DNA from: Azoarcus sp.
GTDB lineage: Bacteria; Pseudomonadota; Gammaproteobacteria; Burkholderiales; Rhodocyclaceae
Assembly: GCA_031289095.1 (NCBI GenBank)
Contig: JAITQD010000105.1
Coordinates: 38,293 to 102,292 of the forward strand
Reading direction: 5' to 3'
DNA length: 64,000 nucleotides
Shown here: piece after piece, positions 1 to 7,658 of the stretch
How the letters are laid out: each line of letters starts with the position of its first letter
Position numbering within the stretch: the stretch's first letter is position 1
Position numbers and translations under genes: made by a program
Notes under the pieces: model-generated
Seen by the model: the letters and a program-made list of their open reading frames with translations, nothing else
The model's database searches: none
What the model was told of the DNA's origin: nothing

Positions 1-2
1 AC

Positions 3-917
3 GGCAACGCCATGCGCGGCGTACCGCGCGCGCGGCTGGAGAGCACATGGCGCGACCTGAAAACGAAGCTCGTCGAGGCGCAGCAACATTACGGCGCGGA
101 CGGGCAGGGCGTCGCGGGCGAGCGCGGCGCTTTTCTCAAGGCCTTCCTCATTTTGCTGCGCGAAGGCGCGGAAGCCTTGCTGGTAGTCGGCGCGCTCGCG
201 GCCTACCTGCGCCGTGCCGGCGCGGCGGACAAGGTATGGGTGCTGCACGTTGGTGTTGCGGTGGCGATTCCCTTGTCCATCCTGACCGGCTGGGCCATCA
301 ATGGTTTGCTCCAGGGCATCGGCGCGCCGCTCGCGGTGGTGGAAGGCGTCACACTGCTTGCCGCCAGCGCCATGCTGTTTTACGTGAGTTGCTGGCTATT
401 CGCCAAACGCGAGGCCCGGCGCTGGGAAGACTGGATTGCCCGCCAGATGGAAACCGCCTTGGGTGCGGGGTCGCTCTGGGCGCTCGGCGCGACGGCCTGC
501 CTTGCGGTGTACCGGGAAGGCGCGGAAACCGTGCTTTTCTATCAGGCGCTTGCCGCCGGTGCGCCCGGGCAGGAAGGCGCGCTGCATGCCGGGTTGGCGC
601 TTGCCGCCGTCGCGCTTGTCGCGGCCTATTTTCTGATGCGTCATGCCGCGCTCCGCCTGCCGTTCGGCCTCTTTTTTGGTGCGACCTCCGCTTTGCTCTA
701 TGGTCTTGCCGTCGTTTTTCTTGGGCAAGCCATTGTCGAACTCCAGGCCGCAGGCTGGATTGCCAGCATTTATCTGCCGGGATTTCCGCAAGTCGATTGG
801 CTTGGCATTGCGCCGAGTGCGCAAAGCCTGGGCGCGCAGACGTTGCTGCTGCTCCTGCCTCTCGCGTGGCTTGCGCTTCGCCGCACGCCCGTACCGAAAG
901 CCGCGACGGCGCGCTGA
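3..917 (+). CDS. FTR1/EfeU-type iron permease, C-terminal part
   Basis: Inner-membrane permease that moves iron into the cytoplasm in partnership with a ferroxidation step. The frame is open to the left edge of the window, so the real start lies outside; about 304 residues are visible. Counting from the Met codon at 12, the family's paired iron-binding signature REGAE occurs at residues 50-54 and 168-172, each inside a hydrophobic helix, and roughly six to seven membrane segments follow one another. The hydrophilic stretch before the first helix resembles the end of the extra periplasmic domain found in long bacterial FTR1 proteins (inference). A small lipoprotein gene follows 46 nt downstream on the same strand. 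Confidence 0.88.
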   Translation, partial: GNAMRGVPRARLESTWRDLKTKLVEAQQHYGADGQGVAGERGAFLKAFLILLREGAEALLVVGALAAYLRRAGAADKVWVLHVGVAVAIPLSILTGWAINGLLQGIGAPLAVVEGVTLLAASAMLFYVSCWLFAKREARRWEDWIARQMETALGAGSLWALGATACLAVYREGAETVLFYQALAAGAPGQEGALHAGLALAAVALVAAYFLMRHAALRLPFGLFFGATSALLYGLAVVFLGQAIVELQAAGWIASIYLPGFPQVDWLGIAPSAQSLGAQTLLLLLPLAWLALRRTPVPKAATAR

Positions 918-963
918 AACCGCGTCCGGCGCTTATCCCTCCACGTCACGAAAGGAAGAACTC

Positions 964-1191
964 ATGAACAAGTCCTCGATTGTTTTTGCCCTTGTTGCCC
1001 TGTCCGCCGTCCTTGCCGGTTGTGAAAAGGAAGTCCGTTCCGTCGAGTGGTACAAGGCGAACGACACCGAGCGCATGGCCGTCATCCGCGAATGCAAGGA
1101 AAACGCCGACAAACTGAACAAGACGGAAAACTGCATCAACGCGAAGAAAGCGAACCGGGAGATTCTCAACGCGGGGAGTGGTGGGAAGTAA
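964..1191 (+). CDS. EexN-like small lipoprotein
   Basis: Predicted 75-residue lipoprotein. Residues 1-20 form a lipoprotein signal with lipobox LAGC, so Cys20 should be lipidated. The short mature part carries SVEWYKAN, a conserved ECKEN and ENCINA, the pattern of the EexN family, whose founding member is the entry-exclusion lipoprotein of conjugative plasmids. Chromosomal copies are common and their role is unknown. A strong ribosome site (GAAAGGAAG) sits just ahead of the ATG. No conjugation genes are nearby; the upstream neighbour is the FTR1 permease, so a plasmid-type exclusion role is doubtful. The family match is by eye. Confidence 0.75.
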   Translation: MNKSSIVFALVALSAVLAGCEKEVRSVEWYKANDTERMAVIRECKENADKLNKTENCINAKKANREILNAGSGGK

Positions 1192-1352
1192 GGCGAGATG
1201 AGAAAAAGCATATAAAACATTGACAATAAAATCCACCATCATCGGCGGGCAGCGGCATGGATTGGGCGACGCCGGGAAGTCGGCCTGTAGGGGGAGATAT
1301 TTTCCTGATTCACCAGCCGGGAACAGAATCGCGGGCCAGCCGCGTCGCCCGG

Positions 1353-2603
1353 TTACTTGGTGTTTCCGCTGCCCTGGACGCGAAGATCCACACCGAGATC
1401 TCTAGCCGTTCTGGCAGTCAACAAATCCACAAGCGCGGTGGCATTCATACCTCCATTTCCTTGGGTACCCTGACTGCCCATTACAACGGTCGGACTCCAT
1501 GCACCTGGCGCCGCCTCTTTGATGGCGTCGGCATACATGCTGTTGATACGCACCAATGCTTCCAGTTTCTTTTCCAGCTGACCGTCAGCTTGCATCACCA
1601 TGCGTTTACGTTCAGCTTCACCCTGACCTTTCAGGATCTCGGCCTTTTTGAATGCGTCGGCTTCTTCCACACCCGCCTGGGCGATAGTCACTCTGGCTTG
1701 GGCATCGGCAATCGTTTTTGCGTTCAGGGTTTCCTGCTCCCACTTTGCTCTCGCGGCGTTGGCGCGGCCTTGCGCTTCCACCGTCAAGGCGTCCTGGTCT
1801 GCTTTCTTCGCGTTTGCAATAGCAACTACCGCAGCATTGGTAGCATCTTGTTGCTGGCGAATCTGATCCTCGACGCGGTCTTCATACTTGAAGGTATTAA
1901 TCGTCATGGGCAGGAGTTGAACGTTATATGCCTGTACGAAACTGCTCTGAGCACGCAGAGGAAAGCCTTTCTCGTCCCGGACGATTTCAATCACTTGCAT
2001 GTCTTTTTCCACACCGGCAATATCCGTTGCGCGAATACTTTTCGTAATGGTTTTGTAGACACCACCCAGAGTCTGATCGTTCAAAATCTGAAGAAGCTCG
2101 TTACGTCGTCCAGCAGCAGATTCAAACGAACTCATGGCAGGGCCGGAGAAAGTCGCGGCGGCCTCCATGCTTCGGCGGATAGCCTGGGTTTCAAATGCTT
2201 CCGCACTACGGAAATCTTTATGAATACTCAGCACGTTCTTGGGATCCAACGGCATCACCCATGACATGGTGCCACAAAGGATTGCATTTCCCCCGTCATA
2301 GAAGCGAAGGTGCAAGCCACGTGTCGCTTTTTCACGATCGCCATTTATAACGCATGCCGGATCGAGAAAGGACAATTCATTGCGACGTGGATATTTTGTG
2401 ACAGTGCCAAAGCCCTGTATTTTCCAGCCAGGATCTGTGTACACGGCAAGCTCACCGCTGATGGGGCTTTGAATCACCATGATTTCAGAAGCATCGAGGT
2501 TTTCGACAATCATGGGGCCTGTGAGAATCAGAAAGACAACAATCAGCGTAGCAAAACTTGCGCCGAGGATGCGTCCCATGTTTAGGCTTACTTTAGCCAG
2601 CAT
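1353..2603 (-). CDS. SPFH/Band-7 domain membrane protein
   Basis: Predicted 416-residue protein of the stomatin/prohibitin/flotillin superfamily, which forms membrane-anchored oligomeric rings. A single hydrophobic segment lies at about residues 11-30. A Band-7-like beta/alpha region follows, then a long Ala/Glu/Lys/Gln-rich helix (about 230-360) typical of the coiled-coil arm, and a Gly-rich tail. The start at 2603 was preferred over one at 2690 because GGAG lies about 8 nt upstream and the longer start would overlap the preceding gene by about 100 bases; the chosen start overlaps it by 11. GC is visibly lower than in the neighbouring genes, suggesting acquisition. The specific cellular role cannot be read from sequence. 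Confidence 0.8.
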   Translation of the reverse strand: MLAKVSLNMGRILGASFATLIVVFLILTGPMIVENLDASEIMVIQSPISGELAVYTDPGWKIQGFGTVTKYPRRNELSFLDPACVINGDREKATRGLHLRFYDGGNAILCGTMSWVMPLDPKNVLSIHKDFRSAEAFETQAIRRSMEAAATFSGPAMSSFESAAGRRNELLQILNDQTLGGVYKTITKSIRATDIAGVEKDMQVIEIVRDEKGFPLRAQSSFVQAYNVQLLPMTINTFKYEDRVEDQIRQQQDATNAAVVAIANAKKADQDALTVEAQGRANAARAKWEQETLNAKTIADAQARVTIAQAGVEEADAFKKAEILKGQGEAERKRMVMQADGQLEKKLEALVRINSMYADAIKEAAPGAWSPTVVMGSQGTQGNGGMNATALVDLLTARTARDLGVDLRVQGSGNTK

Positions 2604-2844
2604 TATTTTGCTCCAGTTCTGCCTTTCGGCGATTAATGTCTGCCAAGTCTTCCTTGAGCTTGGTGATCTCAGCAAGCTCGGCAAGTTCATTTTGCGCTTT
2701 CTTCACCTCTTTCTCCAAAGGTTTGGCTGTACGAAAGAAGGGAAAAAGAGGAAGTCCATAAATCAGCGGCACGATAACCTGCATTACAAAGAGTAGCAAC
2801 AAAACCAGCGCAAACATTGCTAAAGTCAAACGCAAAAACAGCAT
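2593..2844 (-). CDS. small membrane protein with coiled-coil tail, partner of SPFH protein
   Basis: Predicted 83-residue protein of no recognised family. Residues 2-35 are strongly hydrophobic and could span the membrane once or twice. Residues 45-80 are Lys/Glu/Leu-rich with heptad character (AELAEITKLKEDLADINRR), predicting a coiled coil. The ATG at 2844 is preceded by a perfect AGGAGG four bases away, which fixes the start. Its end overlaps the start of the SPFH gene by 11 nt, so the two are almost certainly translated together, and the shared coiled-coil character suggests that they interact (inference). Confidence 0.7.
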   Translation of the reverse strand: MLFLRLTLAMFALVLLLLFVMQVIVPLIYGLPLFPFFRTAKPLEKEVKKAQNELAELAEITKLKEDLADINRRKAELEQNNAG

Positions 2845-3167
2845 ATACCCTCCTGAGGATCTGCTGAACAATTTGGCGCAGCCAAAGCGGTTGAGAGGAC
2901 AAAGCGGTATTGAAGCACGATTTCATGGAGCATGATGATTTCAGCGTCGTGTCTCGCATCAGGTCTCGCTCCAGTATTCCCCGTTTGTATTCCCCCCCAT
3001 TTGTATTTCCTGTCTCTATCCTCATTCTCGGCTATTTTCTAACACACATTATTTCGTATGTCAACACCTGTTCTTTATGGATATTCATCCGCTACTGTTT
3101 TCGTAGAGCTTATCTATTATAAAGTACACGCTTCCGTTTCGTGTTTTCGCAGCTTTGTATTCCGCCG
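2845..3167. other. intergenic region between the divergent SPFH pair and trmL
   Basis: About 320 bases with no convincing gene. It is AT-richer than the surroundings and must hold the promoters of both divergent units. A possible -10 hexamer TATTAT lies at 3115-3120 for trmL, without a good -35. Three copies of GTATT(T)CC occur at 2974, 2987 and 3003; the last two are part of a TTTGTATT(T)CC direct repeat spaced 16 bases. I could not assign these to a known regulator. Confidence 0.5.
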
Positions 3168-3635
3168 ATGTTCGACGTCATCCTTTACGAACCCGAGATT
3201 CCGCCCAATACCGGCAATATCGTCCGCCTCACCGCCAACAGCGGTGTGCGCCTGCACCTGGTCGAGCCGCTCGGCTTCGATCTCTCCGACCGCCAGTTGC
3301 AGCGCGCCGGACTCGATTATCACGATCTTGCCCATGTCACCGTCCACCGCGACTGGGCAGCGTGCCGAGCGTGTTTCGCCGGGCGGCGTATGTTCGCCCT
3401 GAGTACGCGCGGCGATGTCCGCTACGACCGCATCGTCTATGTTCCCGGTGATGTGCTGCTTTTCGGCCCCGAAACACGAGGGTTGCCGCAGGCGGTGCTG
3501 GAGGATCTGCCGCCGTCGCAGCGCCTGCGCATCCCGATGCGCCCGGGCAATCGCAGCATCAACCTGTCGAACGCGGTGGCGCTGGTGGTGTATGAGGGCT
3601 GGCGGCAGAGCGGGTTCGCGGGTGCGGGGGGGTGA
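3168..3635 (+). CDS. trmL: tRNA (cytidine(34)-2'-O)-methyltransferase TrmL
   Basis: SPOUT-family methyltransferase that 2'-O-methylates the wobble base C34/cmnm5U34 of tRNA-Leu using S-adenosylmethionine. The 155-residue length and the start MFDVILYEPEIPPNTGN are typical. The knot-forming SAM-binding signature is visible as LLFGPETRGLP followed by IPMRPGNRSINLSNAVA near the C terminus. The ATG at 3168 was chosen because it begins exactly at the conserved N terminus; an upstream in-frame ATG at 3141 would add nine unconserved residues. It converges on gpsA, whose stop lies 31 bases away. Confidence 0.93.
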   Translation: MFDVILYEPEIPPNTGNIVRLTANSGVRLHLVEPLGFDLSDRQLQRAGLDYHDLAHVTVHRDWAACRACFAGRRMFALSTRGDVRYDRIVYVPGDVLLFGPETRGLPQAVLEDLPPSQRLRIPMRPGNRSINLSNAVALVVYEGWRQSGFAGAGG

Positions 3636-3665
3636 TCGCCTTTGCGTGCCTGTGAGCCGGCGGTC

Positions 3666-4661
3666 TTATTCCTGCTTTGGTTCCCGCGCCAGTAGTTGAT
3701 CCACCGCATCGCGGGCGACGAGTTGGCCGTGCAGCAGGGCGTCTATGACGGCGCAGATCGGCATCTCGACGCCGAGACGCTGGCTGAGTTGGGCGACTTC
3801 GCGCGCGGTGGGAACGCCTTCGGCGACGTGCCCGAGTTCGGCAAGAATGTCTGAAAGCGTCTTGCCGGCGGCCAATGCAAGGCCGACCGTGCGGTTGCGG
3901 GAAAGGTCGCCGGTACAGGTGAGGACGAGGTCGCCCATCCCGGCCAGTCCCATCAGGGTATCGCGGTGACCGCCGAGCGCCGTGGCGAGGCGGGCGATTT
4001 CGGCCAGCCCCCGGGTGATGAGTCCGGCGCGGGCGTTGAGGCCGAAGCCCATGCCATCGGCCACCCCGGCGGCGATGGCGATGACGTTCTTGAGCGCGCC
4101 GCCGATTTCGCAGCCGATCATGTCGTCGTTGGCGTAAATGCGCAGACGCGGCTGGTGCAGCTTGTGTATCCAGTCATTGGCGAAAGCGGCGTCCCGCGAG
4201 GCCAGCACGATCGCTGCCGGCAGGCCGCGCCCCACCTCGGCGGCAAAGGTCGGGCCGGTGAGTGCGCCACAGGCGGCGTCCGGCCCCAGTTCGTCGGCGA
4301 CGATTTCGTGCGGCAAGCGGCCACTGCCGGCTTCCAGTCCCTTGCAGGCCCACAGCAGCGGCGCGGTCGGCGCGCCAGCGGGCTGGATCTGGCGCAGGGC
4401 GCGCACGGTGTCGCGCAGACCAGCGAGCGGTGTCACAACCAAGTGCAGATCGGCGTCGGCGGCTGTACGGGCGAAATCGGTGTTGAACGTTAATTCCGGG
4501 CGCAGAACGACGCCGGGCAGGAAAAGCCGGTTCTCGCGCGCGCGGCGCATCTCGTCGATGTTGCTGGCTTCCCGCCCCCACAGGCAGACTTCGTGGCTGG
4601 CGGAAAGCGCCTGCGCCAGCGCCGTGCCCCAGGCTCCCGCGCCAAAAACCGCGATGCGCAT
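3666..4661 (-). CDS. gpsA: NAD(P)H-dependent glycerol-3-phosphate dehydrogenase
   Basis: Reduces dihydroxyacetone phosphate to sn-glycerol-3-phosphate, the backbone for phospholipid synthesis, in the cytosol. The 331-residue protein starts with the Rossmann motif GAGAWGTALA at residues 7-16 and has the active-site element GALKNVIAIAAG containing the catalytic Lys, followed by the helical C-terminal domain. It is the last gene of a minus-strand run (ArsR, rhodanese, grxC, secB, SH3 protein, gpsA), five bases after the SH3 gene; secB-gpsA linkage is common in proteobacteria. Confidence 0.95.
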   Translation of the reverse strand: MRIAVFGAGAWGTALAQALSASHEVCLWGREASNIDEMRRARENRLFLPGVVLRPELTFNTDFARTAADADLHLVVTPLAGLRDTVRALRQIQPAGAPTAPLLWACKGLEAGSGRLPHEIVADELGPDAACGALTGPTFAAEVGRGLPAAIVLASRDAAFANDWIHKLHQPRLRIYANDDMIGCEIGGALKNVIAIAAGVADGMGFGLNARAGLITRGLAEIARLATALGGHRDTLMGLAGMGDLVLTCTGDLSRNRTVGLALAAGKTLSDILAELGHVAEGVPTAREVAQLSQRLGVEMPICAVIDALLHGQLVARDAVDQLLAREPKQE

Positions 4662-4666
4662 TGGTC

Positions 4667-5116
4667 TCAGACTCCCCAGACCTCGGTGGTGCGCAGGTAG
4701 CCTTCGCTGCCATCGGGATGCCGCACCTTGACCCAGCCGTCCGGGGCGCTGGAGACGAATTCGAGCACCACGTCACGGACGACCTCGAAGGCCACCGGGG
4801 CATTGCTGGCCGGGTTGCGCCGTACCGCTGCTTGCGTGGCGGTGATGAGCACGGTGCGTTGCTTGCTGAGCGCGCCGCCTTCGATCCAGGTCATGCCGCC
4901 GCCGGAATCGCGCACTTTTACCCATTGCAGGTCGGGGCTTGCGATCACCACTTCGACCGGGGTGCCGGCGTGGATGATGGCAAGCCTGCGCGCCTGCATG
5001 GACGAGGTTTCGTAGAGAATGGCTGTTCTGGCGACCGAGGCGTAGTCGATGGCCAGCGCTGCACCGCTGGCCTGGAGGGCCAGGGCGGCTGCGGCGAGGA
5101 TCACGAAGCGGCGCAT
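4667..5116 (-). CDS. SH3-domain secreted protein
   Basis: Predicted 149-residue exported protein with a Sec signal peptide (residues 1-22, ending ALA) and two bacterial SH3-like repeats: the first around TAILYETSS to TWIEGGALS, the second around QAAVRRNPASN to EGYLRTTEVWG. Such modules usually bind peptidoglycan or other envelope partners. The ATG at 5116 was chosen because it begins the signal peptide; the frame is open further upstream but would prepend a basic segment overlapping secB. It lies between secB and gpsA, and the function is otherwise unknown. Confidence 0.8.
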   Translation of the reverse strand: MRRFVILAAAALALQASGAALAIDYASVARTAILYETSSMQARRLAIIHAGTPVEVVIASPDLQWVKVRDSGGGMTWIEGGALSKQRTVLITATQAAVRRNPASNAPVAFEVVRDVVLEFVSSAPDGWVKVRHPDGSEGYLRTTEVWGV

Positions 5117-5126
5117 GACGCTTTCC

Positions 5127-5600
5127 TTATTGTATCGGCGCTTGTTGGCCGTCGGCCTGCATCTGCTGACGCGACTGGTTGAAAAGAGCCTCGAAATTGA
5201 CCGGAGCAAGCAGCACCGGCTGGAAGCCGGCGCGGGTCACGGCGTCGGAAACCACTTCGCGTGCGTAGGGGAAAAGGATGTTCGGGCAACCGATTCTCAG
5301 CACCAGTTCGAGTTCGTCTTCAGGAATGTTCTGGATGCGGAAAATACCGGCCTGGGTGATTTCAACCAGGAAAAGCGTGCGCTTCTCGCTCAGGGTGGCT
5401 TCGACGGTGATGGTGATCTTGACTTCGTAGACGCCGTTTTCGATCGGGCCACCTTCGGTGCTCAACTTGACGTTGACTTGCGGCGTTTCGCGGATGAGAA
5501 AGCTTTGCGGCGCGTTGGGGACTTCGAGCGAAAGATCCTTGACGTAAATTTTTTCGATCGCGAAAAGCGGCTGGTTGTTGGCTTGGGCGTTATCGGCCAT
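5127..5600 (-). CDS. secB: protein-export chaperone SecB
   Basis: Homotetrameric cytosolic chaperone that keeps preproteins unfolded and hands them to SecA. Length 157 residues, against about 155 in E. coli. The conserved QPLFAIEKIYVKDLSLEVPN start and the core LFPYAREVVSDAVTRAGFQP, which contains the SecA-contacting and peptide-groove residues, are present. It sits six bases after grxC in the same direction, an arrangement shared by many proteobacteria. Confidence 0.96.
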   Translation of the reverse strand: MADNAQANNQPLFAIEKIYVKDLSLEVPNAPQSFLIRETPQVNVKLSTEGGPIENGVYEVKITITVEATLSEKRTLFLVEITQAGIFRIQNIPEDELELVLRIGCPNILFPYAREVVSDAVTRAGFQPVLLAPVNFEALFNQSRQQMQADGQQAPIQ

Positions 5601-5606
5601 ATTGAT

Positions 5607-5948
5607 CTACCTTGCAGGTTGACTTGAAAAACGGGTTGATGGGTCACGGGAAACCCGGGCGGGCTGTCCGTGCAGCAAAAGGGTGAGGCTTCCCTCGCGG
5701 TCGAGGGCGAAGATGTCTTCACAATCTCCGACATGGTCATCGCCGATGAAAATCTGGGGAACCGAGCGGCGACCGGTGATGCGCATCATCTCATCGCGGC
5801 GGACGGGATCGAGGTCGACGCGAATTTTTTCGATGCTGTCCACGCCACGCGCGTGCAGGAGCTTTTCGGCGCGGATGCAGAACGGGCAGGTGGCGGAAGT
5901 GTACATCCTGACCCGGGGCCGCCCGGACGCAGGGAAAAGTTCGTTCAC
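5607..5948 (-). CDS. grxC: glutaredoxin 3
   Basis: Glutathione-dependent dithiol oxidoreductase of the thioredoxin fold. The active site CPFC is at residues 21-24, the cis-proline motif SVPQIFIG follows, and GDCEDIFALDREG forms the GSH-binding end. At 113 residues it is longer than the usual 83-90 because of about ten extra N-terminal residues and a C-terminal tail ARVSRDPSTRFSSQ. The start used is a GTG; an in-frame ATG at 5906 lies too close to the active site to be credible. Gene order rhodanese-grxC-secB is typical of betaproteobacteria. Confidence 0.9.
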   Translation of the reverse strand: MNELFPASGRPRVRMYTSATCPFCIRAEKLLHARGVDSIEKIRVDLDPVRRDEMMRITGRRSVPQIFIGDDHVGDCEDIFALDREGSLTLLLHGQPARVSRDPSTRFSSQPAR

Positions 5949-5958
5949 GTTTTTGCGC

Positions 5959-6375
5959 TCACTTTTTCTTGCGGGTGATCGGCTGCCCCGCCTTTTCCCA
6001 CTCGAAAAGACCGCCGCGCAGGCTGTAGAGCTTCTCGAAACCCGTTTTTTTCAGGGTGGCGATGGCCTTGGCCGTGCGTGAATCGCTGTCGCAATAGAAG
6101 ATGAGCGGGCGGTTGCGGAACTTTTCGAGTTCGGTCGCGCGCCGGTCGATGTCGGCGAGCGGTAGATGGCGGGCGTTGGGCAGGTGGCCCTGTTCAAAGT
6201 CGCCCTGGTCGCGCAAATCGACCACGATCGCGTCCTCGCGGTTGATGCGCAGCGTGACTTCGAGTGGCGTGAGCAGGCTTTTGTCGCGCCACTGGCGCAC
6301 CAGATCGAAAAGCAGCCACAGACCGGAGCAGACGGCCAGCGCGACCCACGGCAGGTTTTGTTGCAGAAACTCCAC
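5959..6375 (-). CDS. membrane-anchored rhodanese-like sulfurtransferase
   Basis: Single-domain rhodanese of 138 residues with an N-terminal membrane segment at about residues 8-26. The core shows VVDLRDQGDFEQGHLPNA and the active-site loop YCDSDSRTA, with Cys95 as the residue expected to carry persulfide sulfur. The orientation is uncertain: with the positive segment RQWRDK after the helix, the catalytic domain is predicted to be cytosolic. It lies between an ArsR-family regulator and grxC on the same strand, which fits a role in sulfane-sulfur handling (inference). Confidence 0.9.
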   Translation of the reverse strand: MEFLQQNLPWVALAVCSGLWLLFDLVRQWRDKSLLTPLEVTLRINREDAIVVDLRDQGDFEQGHLPNARHLPLADIDRRATELEKFRNRPLIFYCDSDSRTAKAIATLKKTGFEKLYSLRGGLFEWEKAGQPITRKKK

Positions 6376-6441
6376 GTAACGGATACTCCAGAGAGGGGGG
6401 GTTGATCGAAGGGGAAGACGGAAAGCGGAATCGCCGGGCGC

Positions 6442-6780
6442 CTAACGGTATTGCTGTCCTGGCGCGCCATTGCAGAACACGTCTCGAATCAGCTCAATGA
6501 GTTGCAGGGTGCGTGGGTCGCTTATCCGATAATAAACGCGGTTGGCGTCCTTGCGGGTGGAGAGTATGCCCTTGTCGCGCAGGATGGCGAGATGCTGGGA
6601 GATGTTGCTCTGCGAGGTGCCGACTGCGCCGACGATATCCTGTACGCATATTTCGTCGCTACCCAGGATGCAGAGAATCCGCAGCCGCAAGGGGTGAGCG
6701 ACCGCCCTGAGCGCGCGTGCCGCAGTCTCGGCATGCTGTTCGTGGTCGCCGAAAAGGATGGTTTTGTCTAGGGTGTTCAC
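6442..6780 (-). CDS. ArsR-family regulator, probable persulfide sensor (BigR/SqrR type)
   Basis: Winged-helix dimeric repressor of 112 residues. The helix-turn-helix reads TSQSNISQHLAILRDKGIL and the wing KDANRVYYRI. No CVCDL-type metal site is present. Instead Cys37 (RILCIL) and Cys103 (RDVFC) are 66 residues apart, the same separation as the reactive pair of the persulfide sensors BigR, SqrR and YgaV. The GTG at 6780 was chosen because conserved sequence begins soon after it; the open frame upstream is unlike the family. It precedes the rhodanese gene by 66 bases and is divergent from gpmA. A palindrome 21 bases upstream of the start is a likely autoregulatory operator. Confidence 0.85.
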   Translation of the reverse strand: MNTLDKTILFGDHEQHAETAARALRAVAHPLRLRILCILGSDEICVQDIVGAVGTSQSNISQHLAILRDKGILSTRKDANRVYYRISDPRTLQLIELIRDVFCNGAPGQQYR

Positions 6781-6800
6781 GGATAAAAGCGATCCAAAGA

Positions 6801-6821
6801 CGCTAGTATAGAATACAAGCG
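6801..6821. promoter_or_regulatory. 21-bp palindrome, probable operator of the ArsR-family regulator
   Basis: The sequence reads CGCT-a-GTAT-aga-ATAC-a-AGCG: two 4-bp arm pairs match perfectly around a 3-base centre, with one mismatched pair between them. On the minus strand it contains TATACT, a 5/6 match to a sigma-70 -10 box, placed correctly to drive the regulator gene that starts at 6780. A repressor bound here would block that promoter. The upstream -35 is poor. Confidence 0.6.
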
Positions 6822-6895
6822 CCGCGCGCAGGAGCGCTTCCCCATGCGGTCTGTTTGCAATGTGTCTCAACCCGTTTTTCCCGGATTTTAATGGT

Positions 6896-7645
6896 ATGTA
6901 CAAAATTGTGCTGCTTCGCCACGGTGAATCCACCTGGAATAAAGAAAACCGCTTCACCGGCTGGACCGACGTTGATCTCACCGCGCAGGGCGTCGCGGAA
7001 GCGCACGCCGCCGGACAACTGCTCCGGCGCGAGGGCTATACCTTCGATCTGGCCTACACCTCGGTGCTCAAGCGCGCCAACAAGACGCTCAACATCGTGC
7101 TCGAAGAACTCGATCTGCTCTGGCTGCCGGTCGAGCATAGCTGGCGGCTCAACGAGCGTCATTACGGCGGTCTGCAAGGGCTGAACAAGACCGAGACCGC
7201 TGCTTGCTACGGTGACGCGCAGGTGCTGGCCTGGCGGCGCTCCTACGGCATTCCGCCCGAGCCGCTTGCGGAAGACGACCCGCGTCTCACTTTCGATGAT
7301 CCCCGCTATGCCTCGTTGCCCAAGGCGGCTTTTCCGCGCACCGAATGCCTGCGCGACACCGTGGCGCGCGTGGCGCCGTACTGGGAAACCGTGATCGCGC
7401 CGCAGGTGCTCGCCGGACAGCGCATCCTGATCGCGGCGCACGGCAACAGCCTGCGCGCCCTCGTCAAGTACCTGGACGGCATCGCCGATGCGGACATCAT
7501 GGGTGTCAACATCCCGACCGCGCAACCGCTGGTCTACGAACTGGATGCGAATCTGCGCCCGCTCGGCAGCCGTTATCTTGCGGATGCTGACGTTATTCGT
7601 GCCGCCCAGGCCGCCGTGGCGAGCCAGGGCAAGGTCGCGGGCTGA
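6896..7645 (+). CDS. gpmA: 2,3-bisphosphoglycerate-dependent phosphoglycerate mutase
   Basis: Interconverts 3- and 2-phosphoglycerate in glycolysis and gluconeogenesis. The 249-residue length is standard. The phosphohistidine is His9 in [20 protein letters not shown] holds the acid/base Glu; and [16 protein letters not shown] carries the second catalytic His. The ATG at 6896 matches the family N terminus [10 protein letters not shown]; an alternative start 12 codons upstream is not conserved. It is divergent from the ArsR gene. Confidence 0.96.
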   Translation: MYKIVLLRHGESTWNKENRFTGWTDVDLTAQGVAEAHAAGQLLRREGYTFDLAYTSVLKRANKTLNIVLEELDLLWLPVEHSWRLNERHYGGLQGLNKTETAACYGDAQVLAWRRSYGIPPEPLAEDDPRLTFDDPRYASLPKAAFPRTECLRDTVARVAPYWETVIAPQVLAGQRILIAAHGNSLRALVKYLDGIADADIMGVNIPTAQPLVYELDANLRPLGSRYLADADVIRAAQAAVASQGKVAG

Positions 7646-7658
7646 TACGCTTGCCGCC

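Noticed and set aside
1192..1352. TTGACA at 1219 as a promoter
   Set aside because: No -10 box at a suitable distance and no plus-strand gene downstream.
1257..2264. 335-codon open frame on the plus strand after the EexN-like gene
   Set aside because: Antisense of the SPFH gene; no ribosome site and no family features.
2970..3010. Three GTATT(T)CC copies ahead of the SPFH pair as an operator
   Set aside because: Spacings of 13 and 16 bases do not match a common helical phase and the copies are short in an AT-rich stretch; left as a description of the intergenic region only.
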